Origin: Epiperipatus broadwayi
Taxonomy: Eukaryota > Onychophora > Udeonychophora > Euonychophora > Peripatidae
Assembly (NCBI GenBank): GCA_028023455.1
Contig: JAQFVV010006221.1
Span: 2,294,001-2,358,000, forward strand
Direction of reading: 5' to 3'
Length of the DNA: 64,000 nucleotides
In this document: piece after piece, positions 1 to 11,019 of the stretch
Layout of the letters: each line of letters starts with the position of its first letter
How positions within the stretch are numbered: position 1 is the first letter of the stretch
Position numbers and translations under genes: made by a program
Notes under the pieces: generated by a model
What the model was told of the DNA's origin: nothing
The model's input: the letters and a program-made list of their open reading frames with translations, nothing else
Database searches by the model: none

Positions 1-2150
1 TTCTTTATTCTAAACAGTTAGAGTAACTTGAAATGTTTTTGTCTACATTAAAGTCATTTTGTTTATAGTTGAATCTACACCCATCTTATCTTCCAGAAAT
101 GTTTATATGCAAAATCTATATTACCAATAATTTTCATTCCAGGAATTCTTATCTGAAGATCATGAGATATAAATACCCGAAACTTATCTGAAAAGTTGTT
201 AATTCTCTCACTTTATTAAATCTGTAATCTAAAGTATTTAATCTTAATTTCTAGAAATCATAAAAAAAAAAAAAGTCTTGTTTACATGTGTTTAATTATA
301 AGAATGACGTATCGTAAATTCTAGAAATTTCATTGGCGTCATTCATTCACGATGTAGAAAAGTAATTTAAAGTCATCAATTAATAACTTCACGCTCTTCA
401 TTTCAAACACTTCAGATTTTCCCATACATATACGGTTGGGTCGAAAATATAGATGGATTCATTCTATATTTTCTTAAAGACTTTATCTTGTGTTTGAAAA
501 AGTAGGAGTATTCATTTATATAGTGACATCTGCAAAAGCATGTCTATTAGCTTATTGGCTTATTAATATTATAAATTAAGATTTAAGTAAAAACTAAATT
601 TCAGTATCTTCATCAAGATCAATGATATTTTTTGTTGTGGATATGTTGTTGTTATTATTATCATCATAGTTATCATCATTATTATAATACTATTGAGTGA
701 TTGATATCTAAAAAAAATGTATCCAAATAATTACATCCTGAAAACTAGATTAACTTAATTTTCAACTATATTTTTTACACATACATGTAAATAATCTTTG
801 TCCTATTTCATAGACATCTGTTAAAAATCTTAAATTAATATTTAGTCAAAATATTTTACTGTAGAATGCACTCAATCCAAAATATCAATCATGGCAGAAC
901 CTAATAGTTTGTTTACTTATCTTGAAATTAAGTTAGACTAAGATATTTTGAAAAAAAATCTTCCAAGTTCCATTTCCGACTTTATAAATTTGTTTATAAA
1001 AGAGATAAAACAGCTTTTATAAATCCGACCACCAGAGGTCTCTTCTGCATCTCCTGAATGGTATGGGTTTACATTTTTCTTTCTTGTTTTATAAACAAGA
1101 TATTAATCTGCTAATAAATAATTGGATGGATATGTAAAAAAAAATCTTCAAGTATCTGAAAAGGTTTCCAATTGTCATCTGGATTTCATCCCCAAGTTAT
1201 GATAGTTGAGTATACTATTGCATTATAGTGTTATTAATTTATTAAAAAATCTACTATATACAAAACCATAATGACAATTAAGTAAATATTTTTTTAAAAA
1301 GGGTGTAGCAGTTAATTAAATATCTGCCATGTGAAAGAAAGAATAATGATTATGATGACATATCCCTACACTGAAATGAATTTATGAAATAAGCTGTTCG
1401 CTCTTTTATAGATTTATAGCCAACCACACAATCACATCTTTTCAATCTCTAAGCATATTTTGATTTTACTATTTTTATTAGAGTTTTTTGTTTAAATGCA
1501 GAACAAGTCACAAATATTCCATCAAAATTGTAAAAATTATATATACTGTATATATTTTTATCAATTTCCCAGCAGAAAACATGTTTTCTCATTCATTCCA
1601 TCAAAATTGTAAAAATATATATTTAAATTTCCCAGCGGAAAACATGTTTTCTCATCCATAGATATCTTAATAAATATTTAAATTAAGTTATTAAGTGAAT
1701 CATTGTATTGTTTTAAGAATTTATTTGTATTGCTTGTTAAATCACATTCTTTAAAAATAGTTCCTACTTATAAATGCGGTGAACTGTATTTACTTTCTGT
1801 TTTCCGCTTCCTATATAATCTTAAAATTATTTCCATTTATTTAATTTCTCTATTTAAGACAATGAAAGATTGCTTCTGCTTCATTAGGAAGTTTATCGTA
1901 AACAAATTTAATTTTTTTTTGGAGTATGTTAAAATACTTTTCATATTTATACAATAACTATAATTTGTAGTATAATTTTAATTAAAATATAGTTACTGTA
2001 TTTTTAAATGTATAATTTTAATAAATGATCGAAGGTTAATTAATAGTTTTAATGCACGCAACTACACACACCAATAAAAAAAAAATTACCAATCCATAAA
2101 GCGTTCAAAATTTATTTTTCAAAGTCACCAGATCTAGCATTTCAGTAGAC
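1..2150. other. AT-rich non-coding stretch
   Basis: No exon, RNA gene or recognisable transposon coding sequence is visible on either strand. The sequence is dominated by A/T runs and short simple repeats, such as the TTATTATCATCA-like tract near 650-690. The only clear internal structure is the short tandem duplication annotated separately near 1518-1662. Open frames here are short and low-complexity, rich in F, L, I and K, as expected by chance at this base composition. Confidence 0.6.
1518..1662. repeat. Two-copy tandem repeat, period about 80 bp
   Basis: The block beginning CCATCAAAATTGTAAAAAT recurs about 80 bp later. Both copies include an AATTTCCCAGC(A/G)GAAAAC segment followed by ATGTTTTCTC. 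The second copy has a few substitutions and a different AT tract. It looks like a local duplication with no coding content. Confidence 0.7.
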
Positions 2151-2157
2151 TGTTTAA

Positions 2158-2262
2158 TCATTCTAATTATTATTTTGGAATAGAGTGATGGGTTTATAAC
2201 AGTGATATGAGATAGTGTGAGTTCAAATTCCCTATATTTACTATTTAATGAGTGTTTTTAAC
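2158..2262 (+). repeat. End fragment of a ribozyme-unit-like repeat
   Basis: The segment ending in ATGAGATAGTGTGAGTTCAAATTCCC-like sequence resembles the end of the hammerhead-bearing units elsewhere in the window, for example the end of the plus-strand units near 47200-47290. A second partial copy of its first 48 bases, containing TTTTGGAATAGAGTGAT, lies at about 4188-4235. The two therefore bracket the intervening 2 kb as a direct repeat. No ribozyme core is present in this piece. Confidence 0.5.
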
Positions 2263-2694
2263 ATTTTTTATAATTATCTACTGATTAAAAGAGATAGATA
2301 CACAGTTACTAGCCAATAATTACAAAGCTTTCTGAATTGGCTACTGGATGGCTAAATAAAAAACAAAAAATTAAGCTTGCTTGAAAATCAACAGCTAGAG
2401 TACTTAAAAACAGATAGAAGCAAGACAGGCTTGTGTGTGTCCGAAAAGTTTGACATGGATGTACAGGGAACAAAATATTTCTCCAGAGAAATAAACATAG
2501 AAGCAACAAAATTTAGTATGGTAAAGCATTAAATTATAAATAATTAATAATTTTTATTGATTTTTCCAAGATTTTTTTAAAATTAATGTATTAGTTGGAT
2601 AAAAGATCTTTTTTTAAAAAAAATGTAATTATTTATTTAAATAGGTGAAAAAACTTATATTAATATTTGTTGTCCCACATTTACACAGGTTTTA

Positions 2695-3005
2695 TTTAAT
2701 ATAGGGGATTTGAACCCAGACTTTCAAGCTCCCTTCAGCCATCCATTCTATCTCACAAACTGATACATATTACTACACCCTTGTGAAAAAAATGATCTCC
2801 AATATACATATTTCATGCTGAACCAGATTCATCAGTTTGGTCCAGATCATCATCTCCCACACGCATATATATATATATATAATCAGTGCCAGGTTTATAT
2901 TAAGATGGCAAATCTTCACACTTTAATGGACAAGCTTCAATCTACACTTCAGCTATCCATACCATTGAAAATCTGATGATGGAATGGCTAAACCCCTTGT
3001 TGATG
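2695..3005 (-). repeat. Hammerhead-bearing repeat unit inside duplication copy 1
   Basis: This is a minus-strand relative of the family-B units at 5753-6270 and 39217-39721. It shares the GGATTTGAACCCAGACTTTC end, the ribozyme, the TTTATATTAAGAT(G/A)GC segment, the ACTTTAATGGACA segment and the GAAAATCTGATGATGGAA segment, in that order on the plus strand. It is more diverged than those copies and has no visible target-site duplication of its own, consistent with being carried inside the larger duplicated block. Confidence 0.75.
2799..2840 (-). ncRNA. Hammerhead ribozyme, family B, mutated
   Basis: On the minus strand the CTGATGA core, a degraded stem II (TCTGGTTCAGC), the GAAA box, stem III ATA/TAT with a 2 nt loop, and the ATTGG cleavage side are all recognisable. 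The 5' half of stem I has an extra A (CCAAA before CTGATGA), and stem II lost its perfect pairing. It is probably inactive. The call rests on alignment to the intact 42 nt copies at 47579 and 5858. Confidence 0.65.
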
Positions 3006-3959
3006 CTATCAGCATATGTGTATTAAGTTGTAAATGATCTTACATATAAAACTTGAGTTGATTTTGTAACCTAATATTTAAAGTACGATGAAACAGTATA
3101 ATTATCAGTAGAATTAATGTTGTTAACTATTATTTAAAAAAATCAAAAGAGGAAAGGTTAGATTTAAAAATATATATAATAGAATTTTAAATATATAGTT
3201 TATACATTTTTTTTAGTAAGAAGGTGGGTGTAAATATGCACACACCAACATCTATGTACACGTGGAATCTAATGCTTGAATATTCTAGCACCTCACTGAC
3301 CGAAGCCAGTAGCAGAAACCGGTCTGGGTTGGGGATATTCTGCAAAGCTTGTTAAGAGCTTATTTGCGAGCTCTATATATAACATTTATGTTATTCAATT
3401 TGCAGAAAACTTCATAGATTTTCAGACAGTAACCCTACTATCAACCACATAAATCATTTAAATGATAGATTTTGAATATTAATAACATTTTTACAACAAT
3501 TAAAAAAAACATTCTGATGTAAGTAATCGTTTTGTGTCAATATTAAAATAAATAAATAAAGGCTTTTTTGTATTTCCGTTATTTATGAAAAGATACTGAA
3601 ATGATAAAAATACTTCTCCATTTAACGAATCTACCCATTTACATTCAGAAATAATTCCAGTGATTAAAATAAATTAAGAGTTGCCAATAAAAAATCTTTT
3701 GTTTTGGCCAATAAATCCATGTGAATCATTACATGATAACTATGTAAATCGATTTAGAATATTTTATTACTATATTTATCTTTAAACTATTTATGTATTT
3801 GATTAACCAAATTCTAATAAATGGGTGATTTTGTTGGGAGAGAACTTTATTTTTAATAATCTGTATTATTTTAGAGATTGTATTATTATTTTATTGTATT
3901 TAATAAAATTTTACTTATTGTTGAAATTGCTTCTGCTGGGTGTTATCCTTTGGCGATAA

Positions 3960-4085
3960 GTAGATTCAATATTCAGGAATCTAAAAGTCCAGGTTTGATT
4001 CCTATGTTAAGACTGCCACTGGTGAAGTCAACAATCCCTGAAGCAGAAAAGAGCCTTGAATCCCTGTCATATACTAATCATTTGA
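3960..4085 (+). repeat. SINE-like repeat with B-box-like motif, copy 1
   Basis: The segment from TTCAATATTCAGGAATCT through GGTTTGATTCC to the CCCTGAAG(C/A)AGAAAAGAG stretch occurs three times: here, at 8267-8392, and at 49205-49345. The GGTTTGATTCC motif resembles a Pol III B box, and the A/T-rich 5' part could be a tRNA-derived head. It may be an old SINE or an untranslated part of a retroelement. Confidence 0.5.
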
Positions 4086-4135
4086 CAAATTAAATTTGGT
4101 AAATAAATGTTTTTTTTCATTGTAATCTTGAAAGG

Positions 4136-4757
4136 AAATCAGATGTTCACCATTATCCTTAGTTAGAGATTAATATCCTGAGCATATCATTCTAATGATT
4201 ATTTTGGAATAGAGTGATAGGTTTATAACAGTGGTACAAGATGAAAGACTGATGTCAAAATTGATAAGAAAAACATAAAAATGACTTCTTCATCAATGGC
4301 AAAAAATCTAATATTTGAGAGAATCACTTACAGAGTATCAGGGGCTAAAGTTTCAATGCAAACCTAGAAAATTCCTTCTTACAGTTAAAATTGATCTGCT
4401 TTGGTTATATGATGAACAGTTTGATTTGCATCATGATAATAATAAGCACACATTTGAGCTGCTTAAAAATAATAGGCTGTTGTTGAGTCCTTTGCAAAAT
4501 ACCATATGTATGACCATAGGAGTTGATATTGATTTGATCCTATTTAATAATAATGACCTGTATGGTTTAGTGCAGCAATGACATGACAGACTTTGGAATT
4601 CAAGGTTTAAGGATCATCATTGCTGATATCACTTTCAGAGCTTGAATTCTATGAACTCCCAAGCAATAGATCATTTAATTGTTACTTTTTAATAGTAATT
4701 CACATTGATATCAGTAAAAATTCAGGACTATGACATAAGTTCAAATTTTTGCAGATC
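4136..4757. other. Non-coding stretch with a possible old SINE
   Basis: An 88-codon open frame at 4315-4581 has no recognisable domain and is probably chance. The segment from about 4557 (GTATGGTTTAGTGCA) to 4690 resembles the tRNA-like sequence at 26143-26262 in its A-box-like start and in the ATGAACTCCCAAGCAATA segment. It may be a decayed copy of that family. Nothing else is supported. Confidence 0.4.
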
Positions 4758-4772
4758 AACATTGAGGTATTT

Positions 4773-4887
4773 GTCAAGTGTTATTAGCCGAGAGGTCATC
4801 GCGGCCGTCTTGCAAGTAAGTAGTTGGTTGCAGACGATTGTGGGTTTGCCTCCCAGATGATGCTATGACATATGAAAAAAATGAAAA
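4773..4887 (+). repeat. tRNA-derived SINE, A-tailed subfamily
   Basis: This tRNA-like body starts with GTCAAGTGTT, has an A-box-like TTAGCCGAGAGGTC and a B-box-like GGGTTTGCCTCCC, and ends GATGCTATGACATATG plus an A-rich tail. It is flanked by a 15 bp target-site duplication with one mismatch (AACATTGAGG(T/C)ATTT at 4758-4772 and 4888-4902), so the ends are well defined. Related copies are at 35684, 36120 (minus), 54884 and 60588. Mobilisation would need a LINE in trans. Confidence 0.85.
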
Positions 4888-4902
4888 AACATTGAGGCAT
4901 TT

Positions 4903-5377
4903 AATTAGTAGGTCTATAAAGCACTGCCTGAAGTTTTAAAAAGGCTGATGGTATATATTGATTATATCTAAAATATAATCATCATTATAATTTCAATCTA
5001 CTTCCCCTGCCTCCCCTTCACTATCTTGTAATTACAAAAATCATCAATATTAAATAAGCAATTATAATCTATAATAAACTCTGTAATACAAAGATTATAG
5101 TTCAAAACTAAAACATCAATTCTATTCTTAACTTCACGACTTTATTTAAGAAACATTAAATATTTATTCTAAAATGCATCCTAAATATGAATATCACCAG
5201 AGATCTATAAATAACCTATTTTTTAAAAAATATATATTTTTTAATGAAAATTGGTATGCAAATGACTCGGATTCGTTATAGAAGGTTCTTCATCCTCTTT
5301 CTTACAGTTTCAGTGACTATAAAAGTTCGTGCCTTGCATATACAAAAAAAAATAAAGAAAAATTAAGAAATGAATTC
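4903..5377. other. AT-rich non-coding stretch
   Basis: No gene, RNA or recognisable repeat is visible. The stretch holds A/T-rich tracts, including a poly-A-like run at 5341-5370 next to the following minus-strand SINE. Confidence 0.5.
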
Positions 5378-5459
5378 AAAATGCGTTCACCGGGAAAACG
5401 AACCCAGACCAGCTGCTTGGAAGGCAGCTATGCTAACCACTAGGCCACCAACGCTTGAC
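5378..5459 (-). repeat. tRNA-Gly-like SINE
   Basis: The minus strand reads GTCAAGCGTTGGTGGCCTAG, a Gly-type D arm, an anticodon loop CTTCCAA (anticodon TCC), a T arm with GGTTCG, and an acceptor 3' half ending near GAACGCA. It is nearly a complete tRNA-Gly(TCC) cloverleaf, but the T-loop A58 position is changed and the sequence is preceded by the family leader GTCAA. Relatives at 38490, 45224 and 58646 show that it is a dispersed repeat, not a single-copy tRNA gene. Confidence 0.8.
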
Positions 5460-5752
5460 AATTACATGTATTGCTTTTCATTGATCTTTTTTTCAGAAAT
5501 TACAGAAATAATGCTTAGTTGGAAAGTAAATTTATTGGGTCTATAAGTTATCTTTTCTGACAAAATCGTGTTTTTTTCCAAAAGATATACTGGAAAAATG
5601 ATAGGAACAGAAATTAATTTTAATGTAGAATTGTATCACATCCTGTGTAACGTTGGTTTAATATTTATTTCCTAAATAAAAGAAAAAAAATGTAAGAAAA
5701 AATAGCATATTCAAAGAATAAAGCATTTATTATTATTATTATGTATTATAAT

Positions 5753-6270
5753 ATATAGGGTATACGAGCACAGACTTTCACACGACCCACCACTCTCCAC
5801 TCTATCTCATAACACTGATACACCTGAACACATATATGTTGAAAAGATAAATAATCACCAATATACGTATTTCATGCTAAACCAGCAATCATCAGTTGGT
5901 CCAGATTACCATCTCTACACATATATGCTATAAGTGCTCAGATATATATTAAGATAGCCAATCTTCATACTTTAATGGACAGGCTTCAATCTACTACACA
6001 CTCCAACTCTTCAACTGTCCATCCAATTGAAAATCTGATGATGGAATGCTCAAAGGCTACCCTGAGGCCGAGATTCTTGTCATACCCATGTTGACCATAC
6101 GTCAATCTGACCCCTCATGTATAGGACATAATCCATTTAATACATATACAAGGGATGGGCAGACATCTCTACTATGTAATAACTGAAACACAGGCTTATT
6201 ATATACCTGTGTCTATATATGTAATATATAGGGTATATGAGCACATACTTTCACACCACCCACCACTCTA
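5753..6270 (-). mobile_element. Complete hammerhead retrozyme-like insertion with target duplication
   Basis: This is a 518 bp insertion flanked by an exact 9 bp repeat, TATTATAAT, at 5744-5752 and 6271-6279. It comprises one full unit (period 473 bp, TAGGGTATA at 5756 recurring at 6229) plus about 44 bp of a second unit, so its two ends are direct repeats. It has no coding capacity and holds one hammerhead ribozyme on the minus strand (5858-5899). Terminal repeats, a ribozyme, no ORF and a target duplication are the features described for non-autonomous retrozymes and PLE flanking repeats. The mobilising enzyme is inferred to be PLE-encoded. Confidence 0.85.
5858..5899 (-). ncRNA. Hammerhead ribozyme, family B
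   Basis: All conserved parts are present on the minus strand: stem I CCAA/UUGG, core CUGAUGA, stem II UGCU/AGCA (with a U-U at the base) closed by GGUUU, the GAAA box, stem III AUA/UAU with a CG loop, and A at the cleavage position. Predicted cleavage is between that A and UUGG. It is a type I arrangement with a minimal stem III. In published work such minimal motifs are thought to act as dimers, so monomer activity may be low. Confidence 0.9.
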
Positions 6271-6907
6271 TATTATAATGCATTATGTGCACTAATTCAT
6301 TTTCCTCTCATCATTATTTTTTCAGTATAGAAAATAAAGATTGGGCGATTAAAATAGCTTTAAAATTATTTTTTCCAAAGAGAAACGATAAACAAGAAGG
6401 CATTTCTTGTCAGACAAATCAATTACTATTTAAAGAGTGCTTTTAACATTTTTTGGAGATATCATTTACTAATTAAAAGAGATAGACATGCAGTTACTAG
6501 CCAATAATTACAAAGCTTTTTTAATTGGCTATTAGGTGACTAAATAAAAAGCAAAAAATTAAGCTTGCTTGAAAATCAACAGCTAGAGTACTTGAAAAAA
6601 TATATATATATAATTCCATTAAAAACAGATAGGAGCATGACAGGCTTGTGTGACTCCGAAAAGTTTGATATGGATGTACAGGGAACAAAATATTTCTCCA
6701 GAAAACAAACATAGAAGCAACAACATTTAGTATGATAAAACATTAAATAATAAATATTTTTTTATGGATTTTTCAAAACTTTTTTTTTTTTAAATTGGTC
6801 CCGTACATAATGTATTAGTTGGATAAAAAATCTTATTTTTAAAAAAATGTAATTATTTATGTAAATAGGTGGAAAAAAACTTGTATTAATATTTGTTGTT
6901 CCACATT

Positions 6908-7227
6908 TACACAGGTTTTATTTAGTTTAGGGGATTTGAACACAGACTTTCAAGTTCTCTTCAGCCATCCATTCTATCTCTTATCACATGTGAAAAAGAT
7001 GATCTTCAATATACATTATTTCATGCTGAACCAGAACTCATCAGTTGGTCCAGATCATCGTCTCCCACATATATTTATAATCAATGCCGGGTTTATATTA
7101 AGATAGCAAATCTTCACACTTTAACGGATAAATTTCAATCTACTCCGCCCCCCACCCACCCCAACTCTTCAGCTATCCATATCATTGAAAATCTGATGAT
7201 GGAACAGCTAAATCCCTTGTTGATGCC
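6908..7227 (-). repeat. Hammerhead-bearing repeat unit inside duplication copy 2
   Basis: This is the counterpart of 2695-3005. It has the same order of segments: GGATTTGAACACAGACTTTC end, ribozyme, TTTATATTAAGATAGC, ACTTTAACGGATA, and GAAAATCTGATGATGGAA. The C-rich insertion near 7146 (CGCCCCCCACCCACCCC) is absent from other units and looks like a local simple-repeat expansion. Confidence 0.75.
7006..7048 (-). ncRNA. Hammerhead ribozyme, family B, mutated
   Basis: The minus strand keeps CCAA, CTGATGAG, a stem II region with AGC and GCA remnants, and GAAA. Stem III contains one extra base (ATAATGTAT), and the cleavage side reads TTGA rather than TTGG. It is recognisable by alignment but is probably inactive. 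Confidence 0.6.
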
Positions 7228-8017
7228 AATATTATTTAACTTTATATTTTTTTCTGTACGTGTATGTCCATTAAGTTGTAAATGATCTTACATAAAAAAC
7301 TTGAATTGATTTTGTAACCTAATATTTAAAGTACGATGAAATAGTATCATTATCACTAGAATTAATGTTGTTAACTCTTATTAAAAAAATCAAAAGAGGA
7401 AAGGTTAGATTTAAAAATATATATAATAGAATTTTAAATATATAGTTTATACATTTTTTTTTAAAAGTAAGAATGTGGGTGTAAATGTGCACACACCAAC
7501 ACCTACGTACACATATATGCCATTCAATTTGCAGAAAACTTCATCCTTTTTTTACAACAACAACAAAAAAATCATTCTGGTGTAAGTAATCATTTTGTGT
7601 CAATATTGAAATAAATAAATAAAGGCTTTTTTGTATTCCCGTTATTTATGAAAAGATACTGAAATGATAAAAGTACTTCTCCAATTAACGAATCTACCCA
7701 ATTACTCTCGGAAATAATTCCAATGATTAAAATAAATTGAGAGTTGCCAATAAAAAATCTTTTGTTTTGGCCAATAAATCTATGTGAATCATTACATGAT
7801 AATAATTATGTGAAATCGATTTAGAATATTTTATTATTATATTTATCTTAAAACTATTTAGGTATTTGATTAACCAAATTCTAATAAATGGGTGATTTTG
7901 TTGGGAGAGAACTTTATTTTTAATAATCTGTATTAAATATAGCTTTACTTCTCACTATATGTAAAATATATAATTGTTAATTAGAGAAGATATTAATTAG
8001 TATTAAAGTTTATCGGC

Positions 8018-8185
8018 TTAACGTTTTCGAGGATCCATGCCTCATATTCATAGCCTTCATAAAATGTATAATAAAATATGCAAATACAAATATTCAAATA
8101 AGCTAGTATTACGTAGCCCATTTCTTCGAGATCTCGAAGCAAGTATCCTTTCTATTAATGGCATGGATGTTTCCATTGATGTAAA
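8018..8185 (-). pseudogene. PLE 3'-end remnant (GIY-YIG side)
   Basis: The segment TTTTCGAGGATCCATGCCTC followed by ATATTCATAGCC matches the sequence just beyond the intact GIY-YIG stop of the PLE at 49565-49740 (CTTTCGAGGCCATTTGCCTC). The match continues, diverged, through AAGCAAGTATC..TTCTATTAATGGCATGG, which aligns to the C-terminal codons there. It is a heavily decayed tail of the same PLE family, minus-oriented, inserted in duplication copy 2 only. The 63-codon plus-strand frame over it is not a gene. Confidence 0.6.
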
Positions 8186-8266
8186 ATGCCTCCTTTATTT
8201 ATTGCACTCAATAAAATTTTATTTATAGATAAAATTTCTTCTGCTGGTGTTTTCCTTTGACGATAA

Positions 8267-8395
8267 ATAGATTCAATATTCAGGAATCTAAAAGTCCAGG
8301 TTTGATTTCTATGTTAAGACTGCCACTGGTGAAATCAACAATCCCTGAAGAAGAAAAGAGCAGTGAATTACTGTCATATGCTAATCTGTATTGTA
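8267..8395 (+). repeat. SINE-like repeat with B-box-like motif, copy 2
   Basis: This corresponds to 3960-4085 within the larger duplication, with the same AATATTCAGGAATCT and GGTTTGATTTC motifs and a CCCTGAAGAAGAAAAGAG stretch. See copy 1 for interpretation. Confidence 0.5.
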
Positions 8396-8455
8396 CTAAC
8401 AAGTGAATATAAATTAAATTTGGTAAATAAATGCTTTTTTTTATCGTAATCAGTT

Positions 8456-11014
8456 AGAGATTAATATCCTGAGCATACCATAGTAACTATGATGATCTTA
8501 TGATTTTCATGTTTTCTCTGTTCAGATAAAGAAATTTAATTGATGCAAATGTGGGTGTATTGTTTATAGTTTGCTTTAAATCATTTAGTCAATATTGATT
8601 TAATGTTCTGGGATGCAATGAACAAATAAATCTGATAATAGTATTGAAAGATACGGATTCAAGTGATAATTCCCTGCTAAGCATTACAATTTGCAATTAT
8701 AGGAAATTATTCTTTTGCACTTTTATATTTATGAAATAGCTTCTAGCATTTGACTGCAAAGCTCTGTATGGTTTAGTGCAATTGTGGTCTCAAAATCTAA
8801 TAGTCATTTGATTATAAATTCACATTTCACTGCTCAAATATTTGATTTCTGAGGCTTTGGTAAGTTCTTGAATTCTGTCAATGAAGTCATAGATTTGGCA
8901 ATCATTACCTATATGGTTAATAGTTTGGGTCTGTGATATATTCTATTTATGAAGCAGATGTGCATACTGACTGTGAGTTGAACTGCATCTTTTGATGATA
9001 GTCCAGTTGCATCTGGAACGATCAAATCCAATTGGCTTCATTTTGGATCTGGGGGGAAAATATATTTGGAACATCACAACAGATCCAACCATATTTTTCA
9101 TTTATGTAATTCTTGTTTGAACATCTAAAAAGGAAAGCTTGATCTGAAATAAATCCTACATAATAAAACTATATCTTGAGTTGTTGGCCAAGTACTGTGA
9201 CAGTCAGATGATGTATGTTGGTTTAACCCAGTTCGAACACTAAGCGAAAGTACCTCAAGGCCACCCATACGTGAGATATTAAATCAAGAATACTATGACC
9301 TCTGCCCTATTCGCCTATTCTCGAGGCTAATTACGAACCAACAACATTATCTGAGCCATACATAAATTATTTTTCAACCGGCCAAGCTTAGCCTCAGCGG
9401 TAGAGACATGGACGGGAACACCTAAGGAGCTAAATAGTTAAATGTGCATAAAAGTGCTACGAAAAATGTGTTTTGCGTGCCTGGATCATTGGAAAAGCAA
9501 ACTAAAGCATTACAATAAAATTAGAAAACTCAAGCTATTTTAGTTAAATAATATGTTTAATTAACAACTTTAAACTATGAATAATGATTTAATGGCCTCC
9601 GCTATTCCCCTAAATTAATGAAAACTAATTAGACAATAAAAACTGATTAATATGTTTGCAGTCTAAATCTTTTCTTCCCAATTTTATTAAAATTGTCAAT
9701 GCGAATCTCCTCGATAAAGTACAATAATAAAAATCTTTCACAAAGCATTTTTTAATTGCTTTGCGCTAAAACAGAGTTTAAAAATTATTTAAAATGTATA
9801 TAGCTAAATCTGATATACATAATAAGCCAGTGGTGGACAAAAAAGGTGTTATCGAGGAGATCAAGTTGGCAAACAAAGGAAACTTACTCGTATGGAATTT
9901 AGAAACGTAAATAAAATTGGAAAGAGATTTTAAATGAAAAAATTGACTTTTAAACTTAACCACAATGGACTACAAAATATATATACATGTTAGTAACGAA
10001 GAATAGCAAAGGAAAAAGGGTTAAATATATATATATATAGATGATCATGCAATATATATATATCTAAGACTAGTCTAATAAAAATGGTTACATAACAAAT
10101 ATAATTAAATACAACATTTCCTAAATACAATTCAATGAAGCAATTAAAAAAAGGTATGAACAAAAAAGGGTAGAAAGTAAATAGTTCAATGGAGGAGAGA
10201 TATGATTACTGTCCTGGTTCCTTGCTTCTGTTCGGCGGCAGCGTGGCTTGATCCAACCATCGATAGGTATTTGTCCAGACAATGAAAATGGAAATATGTA
10301 GCATGGTTTCACTAAAAGTCCTACAGACATGGCACAGAGTTCAGATCACTATTAGGTGGATACTACGGCATTTTAGATGGTATTTAGGAACCTCGGCGAT
10401 AGGCAAAGCTATTTATTTGCCTAGCCAAGCATAGTAGAATCCATCAAATTCATATAACTTTTAGTTTGAGCATGTTCAAACTTCTCCATGATTTTGAAGA
10501 TGACAGTTGTATAACTTTTTGGAATAAAATCTCAACAAGTAAAAGCAAAATCTGCAAGAGTTCTCCCAAGAGAAATCTGAATGAAATTTCCAAAAGGGAA
10601 ATCTGAATGCCAGCAAGAAAAACTCTGAATAATCAAGTCTTTTGTTCTCACTTCTATTTATACCCTCTTTGTCAGCTACCTTCTATTGTTTGTATGATCT
10701 TAGATCTTGATAAGCCCCCATGCTCCTTTGTTTCAAGGTAACATTTTCTAAAAATAACCTTTACTTTTTTACTCTAAATTTCTTTCTTTAAACTTTGAAT
10801 TTTATTAATTAAAAAAGAAAGAGAAGGCCATCTTTAATTTGCCTTGAAGGGGCTAATTAATTAAAAATATACATTCTTTTAGAAAATGTTGGCGGGCTTA
10901 TCTCAAAATCAAATCATACTAAATATTTGAACAAGATTTAAAAAGAAAAATACATTCTTATTTCTTTTAATAAAATAAGCATTTTATTTCAGCAGAATTT
11001 TGCATTAACTCATA
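8456..11014. other. Non-coding stretch with GC-richer unassigned islands
   Basis: Most of this stretch is AT-rich and featureless. Three islands are less AT-rich. The first is 9175-9440, with a tRNA-D-arm-like TTAGCCTCAGCGGTAGAG near 9390 but no matching T arm. The second is 10195-10400, containing GGCGGCAGCGTGGC. The third is 10430-10740, with a TATA-like TATTTATACC near 10655. They could be pieces of an LTR element or old SINEs. I found no second copy of them in the window and no coding signal. An AT microsatellite lies at about 10025-10070. Confidence 0.4.
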
Positions 11015-11019
11015 TATAT

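Larger units (their letters stand above)
2281..4135. repeat. Diverged direct duplication, copy 1 (about 1.85 kb)
   Basis: This block is collinear with 6471-8455 over almost its whole length. Shared landmarks include AGCTTGCTTGAAAATCAACAG, the GTACAGGGAACAAAATATTT segment, a hammerhead unit, AAGAGGAAAGGTTAGATTT, and a B-box-like GGTTTGATTCC segment near 3993. Copy 1 carries an extra segment around 3258-3396 that copy 2 lacks. Copy 2 carries a PLE 3' remnant that copy 1 lacks. Either this is a segmental duplication or both are copies of one non-coding retroelement. Confidence 0.85.
6471..8455. repeat. Diverged direct duplication, copy 2 (about 1.98 kb)
   Basis: This block is collinear with 2281-4135; landmark segments are listed there. 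It differs by many substitutions, small indels such as the TATATATATA tract near 6602, absence of the copy-1 segment at 3258-3396, and a PLE 3' remnant around 7975-8190. The two copies lie 4.2 kb apart in the same orientation, with the complete ribozyme insertion 5753-6270 between them. Confidence 0.85.
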
